A DNA stretch of 28,793 bases from Coemansia sp. RSA 487 (Eukaryota > Kickxellomycota > Kickxellomycetes > Kickxellales > Kickxellaceae), in assembly GCA_027577595.1 (NCBI GenBank), contig JANBRJ010000141.1, positions 1 through 28,793 of the forward strand. Direction: 5' to 3'. The notes under the pieces are model-generated. The model did not search any database, had not been told where the DNA came from, and was given only the letters and a program-made list of their open reading frames with translations. Every line of letters starts with the position of its first letter. The first letter of the stretch is position 1. Shown here in pieces: positions 1 to 10,705 of the stretch. A program made the position numbers and the translations under genes.

Positions 1-381
1 AGTGGAGAGCCCAAACAGCTCGACAGATGGCACATGGGGACTCTCAAGGAGATAGCTAAAGCGAAAAGGGCTGATCTTCACAATAAAGATCACTTCCAGA
101 ATATTGCCTTGGAGTTTAATTTTGGGTTGGAGAACGTCGATCTGCTATTTAATTTGGTTAAAGAGCTTCGCAATGTGCTAATCGACAAATACTCTGGTAA
201 CCTTGGTGGTGCACTCAAAAACGAGGATATGCAACTCAACACTAAAACTAAGAAATTTGAAGCTGTAGTTCTCAGTGACCCATTTGAGGAGCGCGCTGCA
301 AAATGGGAAGAGTTATCAGAGTCGCTTCTTACGGTGTTAGAAGATTTTGCACAAAAGGCGAGAGAGCGCCTTGGAAAATAG
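1..381 (+). CDS. unrecognised protein, C-terminal part (5' end outside window)
   Basis: The frame is open from the first base of the window to the TAG at 379-381, so the Met codon at 34 is probably internal and the true start lies upstream. The visible 126 residues are hydrophilic and look helical. They include a Lys/Arg-rich start (KEIAKAKR), a Leu-rich amphipathic stretch (VDLLFNLVKEL) and a charged C-terminal helix ending in ARERLGK. I see no signal peptide, membrane segment or catalytic motif, and I do not recognise the family. Codon use looks coding and no stop interrupts the frame. The gene is read in the same direction as the cystathionine beta-synthase that follows about 1 kb downstream. 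Confidence 0.5.
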   Translation, partial: SGEPKQLDRWHMGTLKEIAKAKRADLHNKDHFQNIALEFNFGLENVDLLFNLVKELRNVLIDKYSGNLGGALKNEDMQLNTKTKKFEAVVLSDPFEERAAKWEELSESLLTVLEDFAQKARERLGK

Positions 382-1392
382 CTTTGGTGGTTTTATATGC
401 TTTTTCTGCAGTTCACAGCCTAAGAGTTCAATATTATTATGACTATGTATTTAGTGCCATTAGAAACCACGGTATTATAAGCAACTTCTGTTGAAGCTGA
501 ACTCTACACAAGCCGTAACAATTTGTAAACCAAAAATGCCTTTAGACCATAACTAGCTCATTGCATGGAAACGAGCCGACTTTGATGGCTTTGGATGGCT
601 CAGTTTCATGTGGTATTATAGCAGGGCGCCGCATATATATATCTGAGGGCCAAAGTATTTCAACGGGAAGAGATATTGAAATCATATAGACAAATTGTAA
701 GAGCTTTTATTTACAAAGAAATGATGTATTTTTGTTATTGGAAATTATTTTGACTATATAGCTATTTGATATGTTCATTTTGGAGTTGCTGCATACTTTT
801 CAGTACTGGTGAAAACAGGTCATTTAGTTAGTGGTATTTCTCCAGATTGTTAGGTTTTGTTAGGACCAATGTTAACTAATCATATCGAAAGCACAGGCAG
901 AGACCAGGAAGCCAATCCATTTTAGTGCAAAATAATAGGCGTGTAGCGAACAGCCTTCTCCACAAAGCTCAGGCTGCGCCTCTTGCTTCCAAGCGCAAAC
1001 ATAACGCCGACCAATACAAACTTTTCACCATTCGGAGCAACTAGTTTTGCAAAACACTGCAAGCCAGAAAGTGACATGACCGTGCGAAAAAAGCCCTTTG
1101 AAAAAAAACCTGGACAGCAAAAAACTGGAAATGGTGCAAGTCTGCAGGAGGTTGCATCACAAGAAATGGTAAACTCTTGCAGGCTGTGGGAAATAATTTT
1201 TTTCCTGGCCTTGCAGAATTCGAAAAAGGGTGGACAAAGAGACAGCTTACTGCCATTCGATCCAACGAAAAGGGCTCACCTCCTCTTTTTCTCTTTTCGA
1301 TAAACCTCTTTCTGTTTCATTTCAAATTCAAAACCCTCAGTATTATTTTTCCAGCTATTACACCAATTAGAAATCGGCCTTTCTTACACTCA
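382..1392. other. intergenic region before CBS
   Basis: About 1 kb without a supportable gene. It is AT-rich with a short (AT)n run near 631-640. Overlapping short frames on both strands between 980 and 1390 have no family resemblance and contain poly-A or poly-T encoded runs. The last part presumably carries the promoter and 5' UTR of the CBS gene, but I see no clear TATA box. Confidence 0.5.
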
Positions 1393-3270
1393 ATGTCAGA
1401 CCACGAAATGTCCTGCACCTGCGATGTAGCCCCAGGAAACGAATCGCACCGGCACCGCAACCTGTACGTATATCTCATGTCATAACCACAAGAACCATCG
1501 TTTCTTTCGTAGTATGACACTCCATACGCAAATACCCATGTTTCATATGTACATAAAGAGGCTAAATTCAGCGTAACGCCAGTTACCACTACATACCGTT
1601 CAGTTTTGTAGGGAGCCAGAACCTCAGATCCTGGACAGCATTCTGGAGCACGTCGGAAACACGCCGCTTGTACGTCTGAATCGGATTGCGAAGGCAGAGG
1701 GTCTCCAATGTGAGCTGCGTAAGTATTGACTCATCACCTTGTTCTGTAACGCAGCGCTTGCTACACACGTGCTGGTGCAGTTCCACACATTATTTGCTCT
1801 CGATTGCGCCATTCTGCCTTTCAACCAAAGAAACCACTCACATGTCTGCTTTGTGAATTCTGCATACTAAACCCTTCTTGCTTCTGTGCCATCTTCTTCA
1901 CACATGTAGTGGCAAAATGCGAGTATTTTAACGCAGGCGGATCGGTCAAGGACCGGATTGCTGTGCGCATCATGGAGGAGGCTGAGGCCGACGGTCGCAT
2001 CAAGCCCGGCTATACAATCATCGAGGCAACGTCGGGCAACACTGGAATTGGGCTTGCCATGACGTGCGCCGTGAAGGGATACAAGTGCATCATTACGCTT
2101 CCGGAGAAGATGTCGCAGGAAAAGGTCGATATCCTGCGAGCCCTTGGCGCCCAGATCGTCCGCACGCCTACAGAGGCTGCGTGGGACTCGCCGCAGTCGC
2201 ACATCAGCGTTGCCAAGCGCTTGCACGAGGAAATTCCCGACTCGATCATCCTCGACCAGTACGAAAGCCCGTACAACCCGGTTGCTCACTACGACGGTAC
2301 AGCCGAGGAGATCCTCAGGGCATGCAACGACCATGTCGACATGCTGGTTATAGGTGCTGGAACCGGCGGCACAATCAGTGGCACTGCGCGCAAGATCAAG
2401 GGGCGCTGCCCCGAATGCATTATTGTCGGCGTCGACCCAATGTCGTCGATTCTTGCGCAGCCTGAATCCCTCAACCACCCCGAGTCTGGCGTTTACTTTG
2501 TCGAGGGCATCGGCTATGACTTTATCCCCAACACGCTTGACCGCTCTCTTGTCGACCACTGGATCAAGATCTCTGACAAGCCCGCCTTTACCATGGCTCG
2601 CCGTCTGATACGCGAGGAAGGGCTGATGTGCGGCGGATCTTCTGGTGGCGCAGTGTGGGCTGCCATTGAAGCAGCACGCAATTTGGGTCCGGGCAAGCGC
2701 GTGGTGACTCTGCTGCCAGACTCGGTGCGCAACTACATGACGCGCTTCATCAACGACGAATGGATGAAAAAGCGCGGCTTTTTGGACAAGGAAGAGGAGA
2801 TCCGCAAGCAAAACGAGCGCAACACGCATTGGAGCGGTGCCCGTGTCAAGGACCTCAACCTAAAGCGGGCCGTGGTTATAGAGATGAGCACGCCTGTACC
2901 AGAAGCAGTTGAACTGATGAAAGCCAACGGATTCGATCAGCTCCCTGTTATCACGTCGCGAGGCATTCTGCGCGGAATCGTGACACTGGGCAATGTCTTG
3001 ACCCTGGTCGCCACAGGTCGTGTTACTTCCGAGGCACAGGTTAAGGACGTCATGTTCAGGTTCCAAACGAGCTCGTCCAAAAAGTTCCGTGAGATCACGC
3101 CCGATACTCCGCTCGCCGAACTTGACGGCTTCTTTGAAAACAATATTGCTGGCATTGTCACTGAGCGGCTATCGATCGATGATGATCGTGTAGCTTTCAA
3201 GCCTGTGCATGTCGTCACTGCTGTTGATCTGTTGACCTTTCTGATGTCCAGCAAGCAAAACAGCAGCTAA
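1393..3270 (+). CDS. CYS4: cystathionine beta-synthase, haem-type N terminus, three exons
   Basis: Condenses serine and homocysteine to cystathionine in transsulfuration (PLP enzyme, cytosol). Exons inferred: 1393-1463, 1612-1718, 1910-3270. Introns of 148 and 191 bp have GTACGT..TGTAG and GTAAGT..TGTAG borders, the second with a CATACTAAA branch site; phases match and give 512 residues. The N terminus is built from the start at 1393 because it joins in frame to EPEPQILDSILEHVGNTP. The catalytic core has GGSVKDR with PLP lysine K73 and the phosphate loop TSGNTG (100-105), spaced 28 residues apart from K73 to Ser as in human CBS. Further motifs are AWDSPQSH and GTGGTISGTARK. The C-terminal third is a pair of CBS (Bateman) repeats, which bind S-adenosylmethionine in animal enzymes. 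C8 and H21 in the N-terminal extension match the spacing of the human haem ligands C52/H65. Exon 1 is the least certain part; the rest is secure. Confidence 0.93.
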
Positions 3271-3340
3271 TTCGTTTTTTTCTTTTTGCCTTCTCCACTG
3301 TTTAATTGTGTTTTCCTTTCTTTAGTTTGCATTAGCTATC

Positions 3341-3360
3341 AATAAAAGTATCTGAATAAA
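3341..3360 (+). terminator. polyadenylation signals of CBS
   Basis: Two AATAAA hexamers, at 3341-3346 and 3355-3360, lie 71-90 bp after the CBS stop codon, where a cleavage and polyadenylation signal is expected. Confidence 0.5.
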
Positions 3361-3901
3361 CAAGCTTCTATGACTGAGAACTAGCATGCTTTTTAGTAGG
3401 AAAGCGGCTTGCTCTTTCTCGTGAGTTTTATGTGGACCGTTTGCTAAATCACTGTTATTCCATCATCGTATATGTTTTTATTGCTGTTGTGTGACATTAC
3501 AAATGCTAAAGTTTGAAATGGAGGCAACAATGGCACTGGATGCTATAAAAGCCAGTGGAAAAATGCTTTCCATGCCAAAAATCCCCTTACGGTAACTGAC
3601 CAGCTAAATCTAGACCGTTTACTCGTAATAGAAAAGCCATCATATCTTTTCTGCATGTTTCTCATACAGCCCCACTTGAAAGAGCCTCGCACAAATTGCG
3701 GTGGTATCTTGGTATGTATTTGCTTGACAAAGCCACAAAGGTGATGACGTATCTCAAGTGTCCTCTATTTCACGTGATGAGCTCCACAATGTGTTTTTGG
3801 TGAGATGGTCTGAAGCTGGTGTGGCTAAAATTTTAAACCCCAGTTTTGATGGCAACGCTAAACCATTACGCCTTTTTTTCTTCTTATTATTATTTGGCAA
3901 A
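3361..3901. other. intergenic region before the RBMX2 gene
   Basis: Holds a TATAAAAG at 3544-3551, about 350 bp before the chosen start, and a CACGTG E-box at 3771-3776. The reading frame of the next gene is open upstream to 3758, but the extra residues (many Phe/Leu from T-rich DNA just before 3902) look like untranslated leader. Confidence 0.4.
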
Positions 3902-4597
3902 ATGAATGTTGTTCAGGAGATTCGGCGAATAAACGAGAACGAACAGCGTCTTGGGTCCACAGCGTCCTGGCACGACGAGTACAAAGACAGCGCATACATA
4001 TTTGTCGGCGGGCTTTCGTATGATCTAACGGAAGGCGACGTAATATGCGTGTTCTCGCAGTATGGCGAGATTGTGAACGTCAATCTGGTTCGGGACAAAG
4101 AAACTGGTGCGTCCAAGGGATTTGCGTTTCTACAATACGAGGACCAGCGGTCCACAGTCCTTGCAGTTGACAATCTTAATGGGTTCAAACTGCTTGGCCG
4201 TGTGTTGCGTGTGGACCATGTAAAGAACTACAGACAGCCAAAGCAAGCCGACAAGGATGGCGAAGAAGTGCTGCCGATGGAGCGGGTGATGAATGCAGCA
4301 CCGCAGCCAATTAGGCGTTCTGCTGATGCTGATGCTGATGCTGATGGCGATGGCAATGGCGGTGGCGATGGCAGCGATAGCGAGCTTATGAAGACAGCTG
4401 GCATCGATCCAGAGGACCCCATGGCAAACTACTATTTGGAAAAACACAAGCGGCGGATAAAGAAAGAGCTCAAGCGGCACAAGTCCAGCAGCGACCGGCA
4501 GCATCGAAAAGACAAAAGACACTCGAAAGGGGAAAGAAGGAGGAAGCAGCGTGACAGATCACGCTCGCCGGATATCAGTAAAAGAACGGGGTCTTGA
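3902..4597 (+). CDS. IST3: RBMX2/Ist3-type RRM splicing factor (RES complex)
   Basis: A 231-residue single-RRM protein. The start MNVVQEIRRINENE is the characteristic N terminus of the RBMX2/Ist3 (Snu17) family, so I place the start at 3902 rather than at an upstream in-frame codon. The RRM spans about residues 31-108, with RNP2 IFVGGL (33-38) and RNP1 KGFAFLQY (72-79), followed by the family's HVKNYR. The known role is in the RES complex with Bud13 and Pml1, which binds the activated spliceosome in the nucleus and aids splicing and pre-mRNA retention. After the RRM come an Asp-Ala/Asp-Gly low-complexity stretch and a basic tail with RSRSPD, typical of splicing factors. No intron is seen. Confidence 0.9.
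   Translation: MNVVQEIRRINENEQRLGSTASWHDEYKDSAYIFVGGLSYDLTEGDVICVFSQYGEIVNVNLVRDKETGASKGFAFLQYEDQRSTVLAVDNLNGFKLLGRVLRVDHVKNYRQPKQADKDGEEVLPMERVMNAAPQPIRRSADADADADGDGNGGGDGSDSELMKTAGIDPEDPMANYYLEKHKRRIKKELKRHKSSSDRQHRKDKRHSKGERRRKQRDRSRSPDISKRTGS
4321..4344 (+). repeat. hexanucleotide repeat coding Ala-Asp
   Basis: Four exact TGCTGA copies inside the RBMX2 gene code for alternating Ala and Asp, followed by GATGGC-like Asp-Gly/Asn-Gly codons. The repeat lies between the RRM and the basic tail and is in frame. Confidence 0.7.
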
Positions 4598-5011
4598 TGC
4601 TTATTGTCCATTCATACTTCTGCTTGTCTCAACCGGCATGGTGCATTTCGTTTTCATTTAATTTGCCGAGAAAGTTAGAACCAGGCAGATATTTTAAAGT
4701 GGGAGAAAAAATGCAAATAGCGTATGCCAGAGAGAACGCATCACCCTTCTGTTGCTTGTCTTGCAGTGCATAAAAGGTACGGTTCTACTGATGGAGGAAA
4801 AAGCTGGCGATCAAGACCACTTTTCTCCTTCTTCTCCTTCTCCTTCTCTATCTGCTTTTATTTTGCTAGCTTTTCAAGCCTTTGACTTTGAAGTTGCCTT
4901 TGTGTGCTGTGCTTGTTTCTAATTTATTGAATTTCATAATTGCAGCTGTCCACTAGAACCGTCACCACACCGAATTAGACAACTTGGTTAACAAAACTGC
5001 GAACAAAGGGC
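4598..5011. other. intergenic region with CT-rich tract
   Basis: No gene. A run of CTT/CTC repeats (about 4821-4852) and a TA-rich GCATAAAAGG element near 4768 look like promoter and transcription-start sequence for the P-loop gene downstream. Confidence 0.4.
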
Positions 5012-5836
5012 ATGATGGCACTGCCTAGTGCAAGAATCCGCTCAGACCATGTAATTACCGCGCCCGCGACAGTTCCGCTCAAGATCCTGCTTGACCCGCA
5101 AGCCGGAGAGACAAACTCGGAGCAAACAGACACCGATACCTCGGGCAGGACGCCTTCAAGGCATCCGATGTTTATAGGCATTGGAGGCGGGCGCGGGGCA
5201 GGAAAGGAGTACACATGTCGCTATGTCATCAATAAAGTGCGGGAGCGCGGGTACACCGAGTTGGCTGGGCGTGTGGTACATCTGCACATGGACGACTTCC
5301 ATCGCGAACTGTCGCCGGAGGACAGGGAGCTATTGGACAGCGGGAAGATGCTGATCAACTTTGACCACCCAGAGTCGTACGACTTTGCGCGGCTGGCCAG
5401 CGTTCTCCAGAACCTCAAAAATGGCGTGCCCGTGGAAGTGCCCGAGTGGGATGGTAAGCGGCTCCGGCATACCGGCGCTGTCCGGCGGATTGAATGTCTG
5501 CCGCGAGTGGTTCTGGTAGAGGGCACCCTTGTATTGTTTGCCAATGAGGTACGCAGATTTATGGACATGCAGGTGTTTGTTGATGTCGACAGCGATATAA
5601 GGCTGAGTAGACAACTAAGCGCGTGTCTTGGCGACGAGAATCCTGGCAGCGACAAGGAAAAGTCCAACCTACTGGTGCATAGCTTCTTGGACGCATATCT
5701 CCAGATGGGAAAGCCGTGTTTCGAAGAGTTTATCTGGCCAACCAAACGATGGGCTGATGTAATTATACCGAAAGGCGACCGTAACAATGTTGCAATTGAG
5801 CTTATTGCTCAGCGCCTAATTGACTTGGACGCCTGA
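5012..5836 (+). CDS. uridine-kinase-like P-loop protein with atypical Walker A
   Basis: A 274-residue protein of the uridine kinase/phosphoribulokinase fold. Two adjacent ATG codons start it (5012 and 5015). The P-loop is GIGGGRGAGKEY: the invariant Lys is present (K65), but the following Ser/Thr that binds Mg is Glu. Family landmarks follow: HMDDFH in place of the usual DxFY, the uridine-kinase signature NFDHPESYDF, LKNGVPVEVP, VLVEGTL (the EG motif), and ADVIIPKG near the end. The lid, normally RRxxRDxxxRGR, reads RQLSACLGDENPG and lacks the usual arginines. Family membership is clear. Whether it phosphorylates nucleosides is doubtful; it may correspond to the divergent Das2-type group of yeasts. 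The first 50 residues are unconserved and acidic. Confidence 0.8.
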   Translation: MMALPSARIRSDHVITAPATVPLKILLDPQAGETNSEQTDTDTSGRTPSRHPMFIGIGGGRGAGKEYTCRYVINKVRERGYTELAGRVVHLHMDDFHRELSPEDRELLDSGKMLINFDHPESYDFARLASVLQNLKNGVPVEVPEWDGKRLRHTGAVRRIECLPRVVLVEGTLVLFANEVRRFMDMQVFVDVDSDIRLSRQLSACLGDENPGSDKEKSNLLVHSFLDAYLQMGKPCFEEFIWPTKRWADVIIPKGDRNNVAIELIAQRLIDLDA

Positions 5837-7033
5837 ACTTGGCTCCGTTTGACACGTATGTCATAGCGTTTCTGATCTCTGATAGGAGGGGGGCCTCAGC
5901 TATTGAAAAAAGTATCTTTTGATTCGCTTTACACTAGGTTTTAAGCTTTTCAGACTCAGAAATTGAAAGCCCAGTGTATCTTTTGACATCATGAGTTACA
6001 CTACCATACAACATGCACGTCAGGAGCACACCATGCTACATCATAATTCGAGCAGTAACTAGAGAAACCCAGATTGTAGTGGTTTAATCTAACGCAGCTG
6101 TGGCTGGTGGAATGGCCAGTAGATTTGGATTCAGTGTGGCGTCAGTGTCGTCAATATTGCTATAGTCAGACTAAGCTATGCCGCCTTGGTAATATGAGAA
6201 ATTTGTGCACAGATGCTTCGACACAAAGTCTGCGCCGATTTGCCCATTCGCGAATACCAGTGCCACACCAAGCCGTGCTTGTAACAGGGGTGTGGGTGCC
6301 TTTCCTGTTATATTTCTTCCGCCACAATTCAGGAGCAAACGGAAGGTCCCTCTAGCCCCTCTCTTCTTTGATTCGGCGAGCCACAGATCCTGGTGGTGGA
6401 AAAGTTCAAAAGACAATTCCATCAATGCAAGGTATGCCTTTGGCTCATTTTCGCCCAGCCTTTTTGAAAAGGCGGGTCCTAAAATACTGCTATTGATGAG
6501 CTCACCCCATCGCACCTTTTTCTTTCGACCTTTGAAACGAAGAAGGTACGAAAGAACTAGTCAAAAGAGATAAAAAAATATAGCCAGCTTTTCTTTTCAT
6601 ATTTCGCACCTCGGAATAGCTACTAAGAGTATTTTTTTAAAGAGCGCTGCGTCTCTATCGTCTTTCTTTTCTTTCGTTGTCGATATTTGTTTTTTCTTCA
6701 TATTTGTCATCTGTTATTAAATTCCAATTTATCTTCCCATCTTTCTTTGTCACTTGTGCTTCGGTCTCTGTTTTTTGGTTTCTATACCCGCTAAAACGCG
6801 CGCCCAAATATATACCTCGCTATACCATTCTATTCTATCCTTTATACGTCGACTGGCCTGCAAAGGGTGTTTTCAATATCAAGTAGCCCAACAAGTGCCT
6901 GTTGTGTGTGCTTTCCTTGACTTCGCGAAACTAACTAGCTCAAGCTTTTAGAAGGACTCGGACCACAGCATACACCTTTTTTTTTTAAATTCGCAATACC
7001 CAGGTTATCAGTACAAAAAAGGCCCACCCCAGG
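5837..7033. other. long intergenic region, pyrimidine-rich in its second half
   Basis: No supportable gene in about 1.2 kb. From about 6590 the plus strand is strongly T/C-rich with many TTTCTTT runs, as in leaders and promoters of expressed fungal genes. Short frames here encode mostly Phe, Ser and Leu from this bias and are not genes. Confidence 0.5.
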
Positions 7034-7041
7034 TATAAAAG
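7034..7041 (+). promoter_or_regulatory. TATA box of CDC24
   Basis: TATAAAAG, 137 bp before the CDC24 start codon. It is followed by a TC-rich stretch that would contain the transcription start and 5' UTR. Confidence 0.55.
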
Positions 7042-7177
7042 AAAAATTGCGCTTTTCTTTCCCACTTTTCTTTCGCTTTTTTATTCTTTGGGCTGCCTAT
7101 CCTATTCTTGTTTACTTTTCCCCCCTTTTTCTCCAGCAGGAATTGCATACAAACTGTAAACCAACACAAACTATTTA

Positions 7178-10100
7178 ATGGCGCTATCTCGTCGTCTTGG
7201 CCAGAACTCAGCCAACGCAGCCCCTCCTATGGAGGCGAGCACACCGACACAGAATACCGACTCTGTCCTCAACCGCAACACACCAGCAACGTCGATATAC
7301 CAGACAAGCGTAAATCTGCTTGATAAGCTGGCGTGCATCGAAGGCTTTGAGGTTTACTTGGCTTCTCTTTTCGATGAGAGCGCTCTGGGGAAGGCCAACG
7401 GATCCTCTACGCCGTATCTGAATCCGATTCAGCTGCTCTGGGACACCTTCCGGCAAGGTACCAGTCTCTGTGTTATCTACAATGCGCTAAAGCCTGCAGA
7501 GCCGTTGAGCACCACTCTTGACGAGTCGCAAAACATTCTTCGCCAGCGCAAGGACCGCGTCTACCGCTTTGTCAAGGCGTGCAAGGACAACCAAATTGTC
7601 CGTGAAGAGGATCTGTTTACCATTTCCGAGCTCTTCAAGGACGACACAAACTCATTTGTCAAGGTTCTCAAAACTATTGAAACCGTTGTTGACACTGTCC
7701 AGAGCCGTGGCTTGCTTGATACCTCGCGCCTTGTGGAAAAGCCTTCGGCAAGGTTTGCAGAGGCCCAGCTTGGCCCGCCCCAGGACAACCGCGACCGTGT
7801 TGTCAAGGAGTTTGTTGAAACAGAGCGGAGATACGTTCAAGATCTCGAACTGCTGCAGGTAAGTCCACAAGCCTTTTTTTCGCTTGACAGCTCTTGCAAA
7901 CCACCAATCCACCCACTAAAGTCATTTTTTTCTGGCTCGCGCCTTGGTGCAGCTTGCAATTCCGATATGCATCTCTTTATGTATTGTGCATGTATGTGTT
8001 CTGATGCTTCTGCTTTCTTCTGCCAGAGTCCAGAGTGTGTATCTTTGCGCTTTGCCTTTTCAGCCCAGCGCACTTGCGCATATACTCACACAGCAGCGTT
8101 TGAGCAGTCCATAATTTCCACAGCACAAAAACATGCCTTCTCTCTTGGTTGGCTGTGAGTGTGTTTTCTTTTATCGAGACGCTCAAAAGGGTTTCCTTTC
8201 GCGTCATCCTTTTTCTATGTGCATATCCAAGGGATCTGCTTCTGTTTATTGCAAATTGCCAATGAAACAGGCAAGACGATCTTTTTTTTGGCTGTTCATA
8301 TTCCCTATTTTCTGTGCTTGTGGCCCTGCTGACCACTCAAGGCTTTTCTTTTTTGATTGCGTCACAAAAAAGTCAGCTCCGTCTAGTTTTCTATTTATCG
8401 CATCAGTTTGGTAAAACTCCACTGGCTTTCTATACTGTAGGGATACATGGAAGAGGTGCACAAAAAGAACATTATATCGAGCGACAGCCTCCGGTACATA
8501 TTTGCAAACCTCAACTCGCTGGTCGACTTTCAGCGGCGGTTCTTGATTGGTGTTGAGGCTAATGCGTCGCAGCCTCCGGAGGATCAGCACTTTGGTGCCG
8601 TTTTTATCAATATGAAAGAGGGATTCATGGTGTACGAGCCATACTGTGCCAACTATGCGCGCGCATCCAAGCTCTGTGTTGCTGAGGAAGATTCATTAAG
8701 AGTAAGTATAATGATACCGTGGTGCAAAAAGGAGGGATGTCTTGGTTCCTTTAAATACAAAGACATTTTGGACAACCGTCGGCAGTAGATATAATGCAAA
8801 TGTCTCGGAATAAGAAAATATGGCCAAGCCTCATAGTTTGATGGACGCCATGCAATTGTGTATCGCTGTTATCTACAGTTTTGTTATTCCGTTCGTGTTT
8901 TTTTTTTGCAGCACAATGTCGGATATAATTTATGGTCGTTGTAGTGCTAATACAGCTATCATTTGGCGTTGCATGGCTTGCTGTCTCTGTTGTCACTTGT
9001 GTAGGTTTTGGCACATATAATTGAGCCACACTATGAGCTGCCGTCGATGCTAATCAAGCCCGTCCAGCGCATGTGCAAGTACCCGATGATTCTTGAGGAA
9101 CTGACAAAATTTTACGAAGTGACGTCGCCGATCTATCTTGAGCTCCGCGACGGTATTTCGGCAATCAACAGCATTGTTGAGCAAGTAAACGAGGCAGAGC
9201 GTAAGGAAGGCAACCTAGCGGTGGTCAGCGACCTCGAGGAGCGTGTGGAGAATTGGAAGGGATACTCGATCACTACATTTGGCGAGCTCTTTTTGCACGA
9301 CACCTTCGTCATGTCCACCACTGGCGTTGAACGCGAACTCCTCATCTACCTGTTTGAGAACATTCTCATTTGCTGCAAAGAGATGACAGAAAAAGACAAA
9401 CGGCGTAACCAAAAGCACAAATCTAATGCGCTGCATCTCAAAGGCAGAATCTTTTTGTTCAGCATACACAGCGTTGTCGATACAACGCGTGACAATCAGC
9501 TGAACCTGACCATTTATTGGCGTGATGTTGTCATGGAAAACTTTAGCTTGGCGTGCAGATCAGAGGAGCAGCTCAGAATCTGGAAAAGCACAATGGAGCG
9601 ACTTATTGCGCGCACCAGGGAGAAAGCTGCCTCGGCTATTGAAGGGCCCCAATCCAGCCCTGCAAACGTGCAAATGAGCCAGCGCTCTGCATCAAGCCAG
9701 CAGAGCACAGAATATGATAGCGACGATGAAGTGACTTTGCCGCGCCGCGACAGGTTCTCTGAGGGCTCCAGTCTGACAACGTCGATGCAGCAGGAGAAGG
9801 GCAGCCACATGCTGGCCTACCGCAAGACGTATGACGGTACTGGGCCTCGTGTTAGAAATGGCAGCACAAAGAAGCAAGGCAGCACGGACTATACCAATGA
9901 ACCGATGGATGGCGTCGAGCGCTCTGCAACAATATCAACGTTCCACCGCCGCCTGGGAGCCAATGGTAGCAACGGTGGCATCAACGATACTATTGATCCA
10001 GCCTACCGGAATCGCAGCAGCCCTATGCCTGCCGGCTCTATGCCTACTGGCCCTATGCCTGCTGGCCCTATGCCTGCTGGGCCCATGCCTGCCGGCCCCA

Positions 10101-10705
10101 TGCCTGCTGGCCCCATGTATGGAAAGAGCGAAGTCCCGCCAGTGCCTTCCTTCCATCGCACAGAAGGCAGCGATGGCATAGCCAAGTCTATCCCGTCCAG
10201 CAAGGCGCCAGGAACAATCACAATCAACCCACCTATGCCCACGGCGTTTGCATCGTCGATATCGCCGATGACACCAGGCACTGCTGGCCTGCCAGGATCA
10301 GCTATGTCTATTTCCTCGACGCCGGTGCCGCAATCGGCCAGCCCGCAGGGCATGAATGGAGCGGGAGGAGGAGCGCCGACAAGACCAGTGAAAGTCAAGG
10401 TACACTTCTTGAATGACATCTTTGTCATTATTATCAAGCAGGACGTGCCGTTTAGGGAGCTCGTCGAGCGTGTTGATAGAAAGATCAAGATCTGCGCTGG
10501 ACCGCATGTGGGGATCAGTGGCAGCAACGAGAATGATATCGCAACAGCGCCTCTGTTAGATATTCGCATGCGATACCAGGACGAGGACGGCGACATGATT
10601 CTTGTAAGCTCTGACGAGGACGTGCAGATGGCTTTTGAGTCTGCCAATGCTGCAAGAAAGGACGAAACAGCGACAAGCACCTTGAATTTATTTGTCTCAA
10701 TCTAG
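7178..10705 (+). CDS. CDC24: Cdc24-type Rho guanine-nucleotide exchange factor, three exons
   Basis: Activates Cdc42 at sites of polarised growth. Exons 7178-7858, 8441-8701 and 9005-10705, all phase 0 with GTAAGT donors and TGTAG acceptors, give 880 residues. The order is the fungal Cdc24 one. A CH-like domain covers about residues 45-170. The DH (RhoGEF) domain is about 205-390, with ERRYVQDLELLQ, YEPYCANYARASKL and IKPVQRMCKYPMILEEL. A PH domain follows (about 395-520, VERELLIYLFENILICCKEM). After a low-complexity Ser/Pro/Gly linker, a C-terminal PB1 domain (about 775-880, PVKVKVHFLNDIFVI, MRYQDEDGDMILVSSDEDV) would bind a Bem1-type scaffold. The two introns split the DH domain exactly between conserved blocks. 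The first intron, 582 bp, is long for this window. The start at 7178 has a good context and a TATA box upstream. Confidence 0.93.
10022..10111 (+). repeat. 15-bp coding minisatellite (Pro-Met-Pro-Ala-Gly)n
   Basis: Six 15-bp units of the type CCTATGCCTGCTGGC encode PMPAG, SMPTG and four PMPAG, ending in PMYG. They lie in the CDC24 linker between PH and PB1. Units differ only at third positions or by one substitution, which suggests recent expansion and likely length variation between strains. Confidence 0.85.

Noticed and set aside
1867-2829. A 320-codon minus-strand frame opposite cystathionine beta-synthase
   Set aside because: Shadow of the conserved CBS coding sequence; no recognisable motif of its own.
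6205-6573. A 122-codon open frame in the long gap before CDC24
   Set aside because: No family resemblance, and an equally long frame lies on the opposite strand at the same place. The region is biased leader or promoter DNA.
7859-8440. Possible extra exon in the 582-bp first intron of CDC24
   Set aside because: The DH domain reads continuously from exon 1 to exon 2 without missing residues, and the short frames in the intron have no similarity to RhoGEFs.
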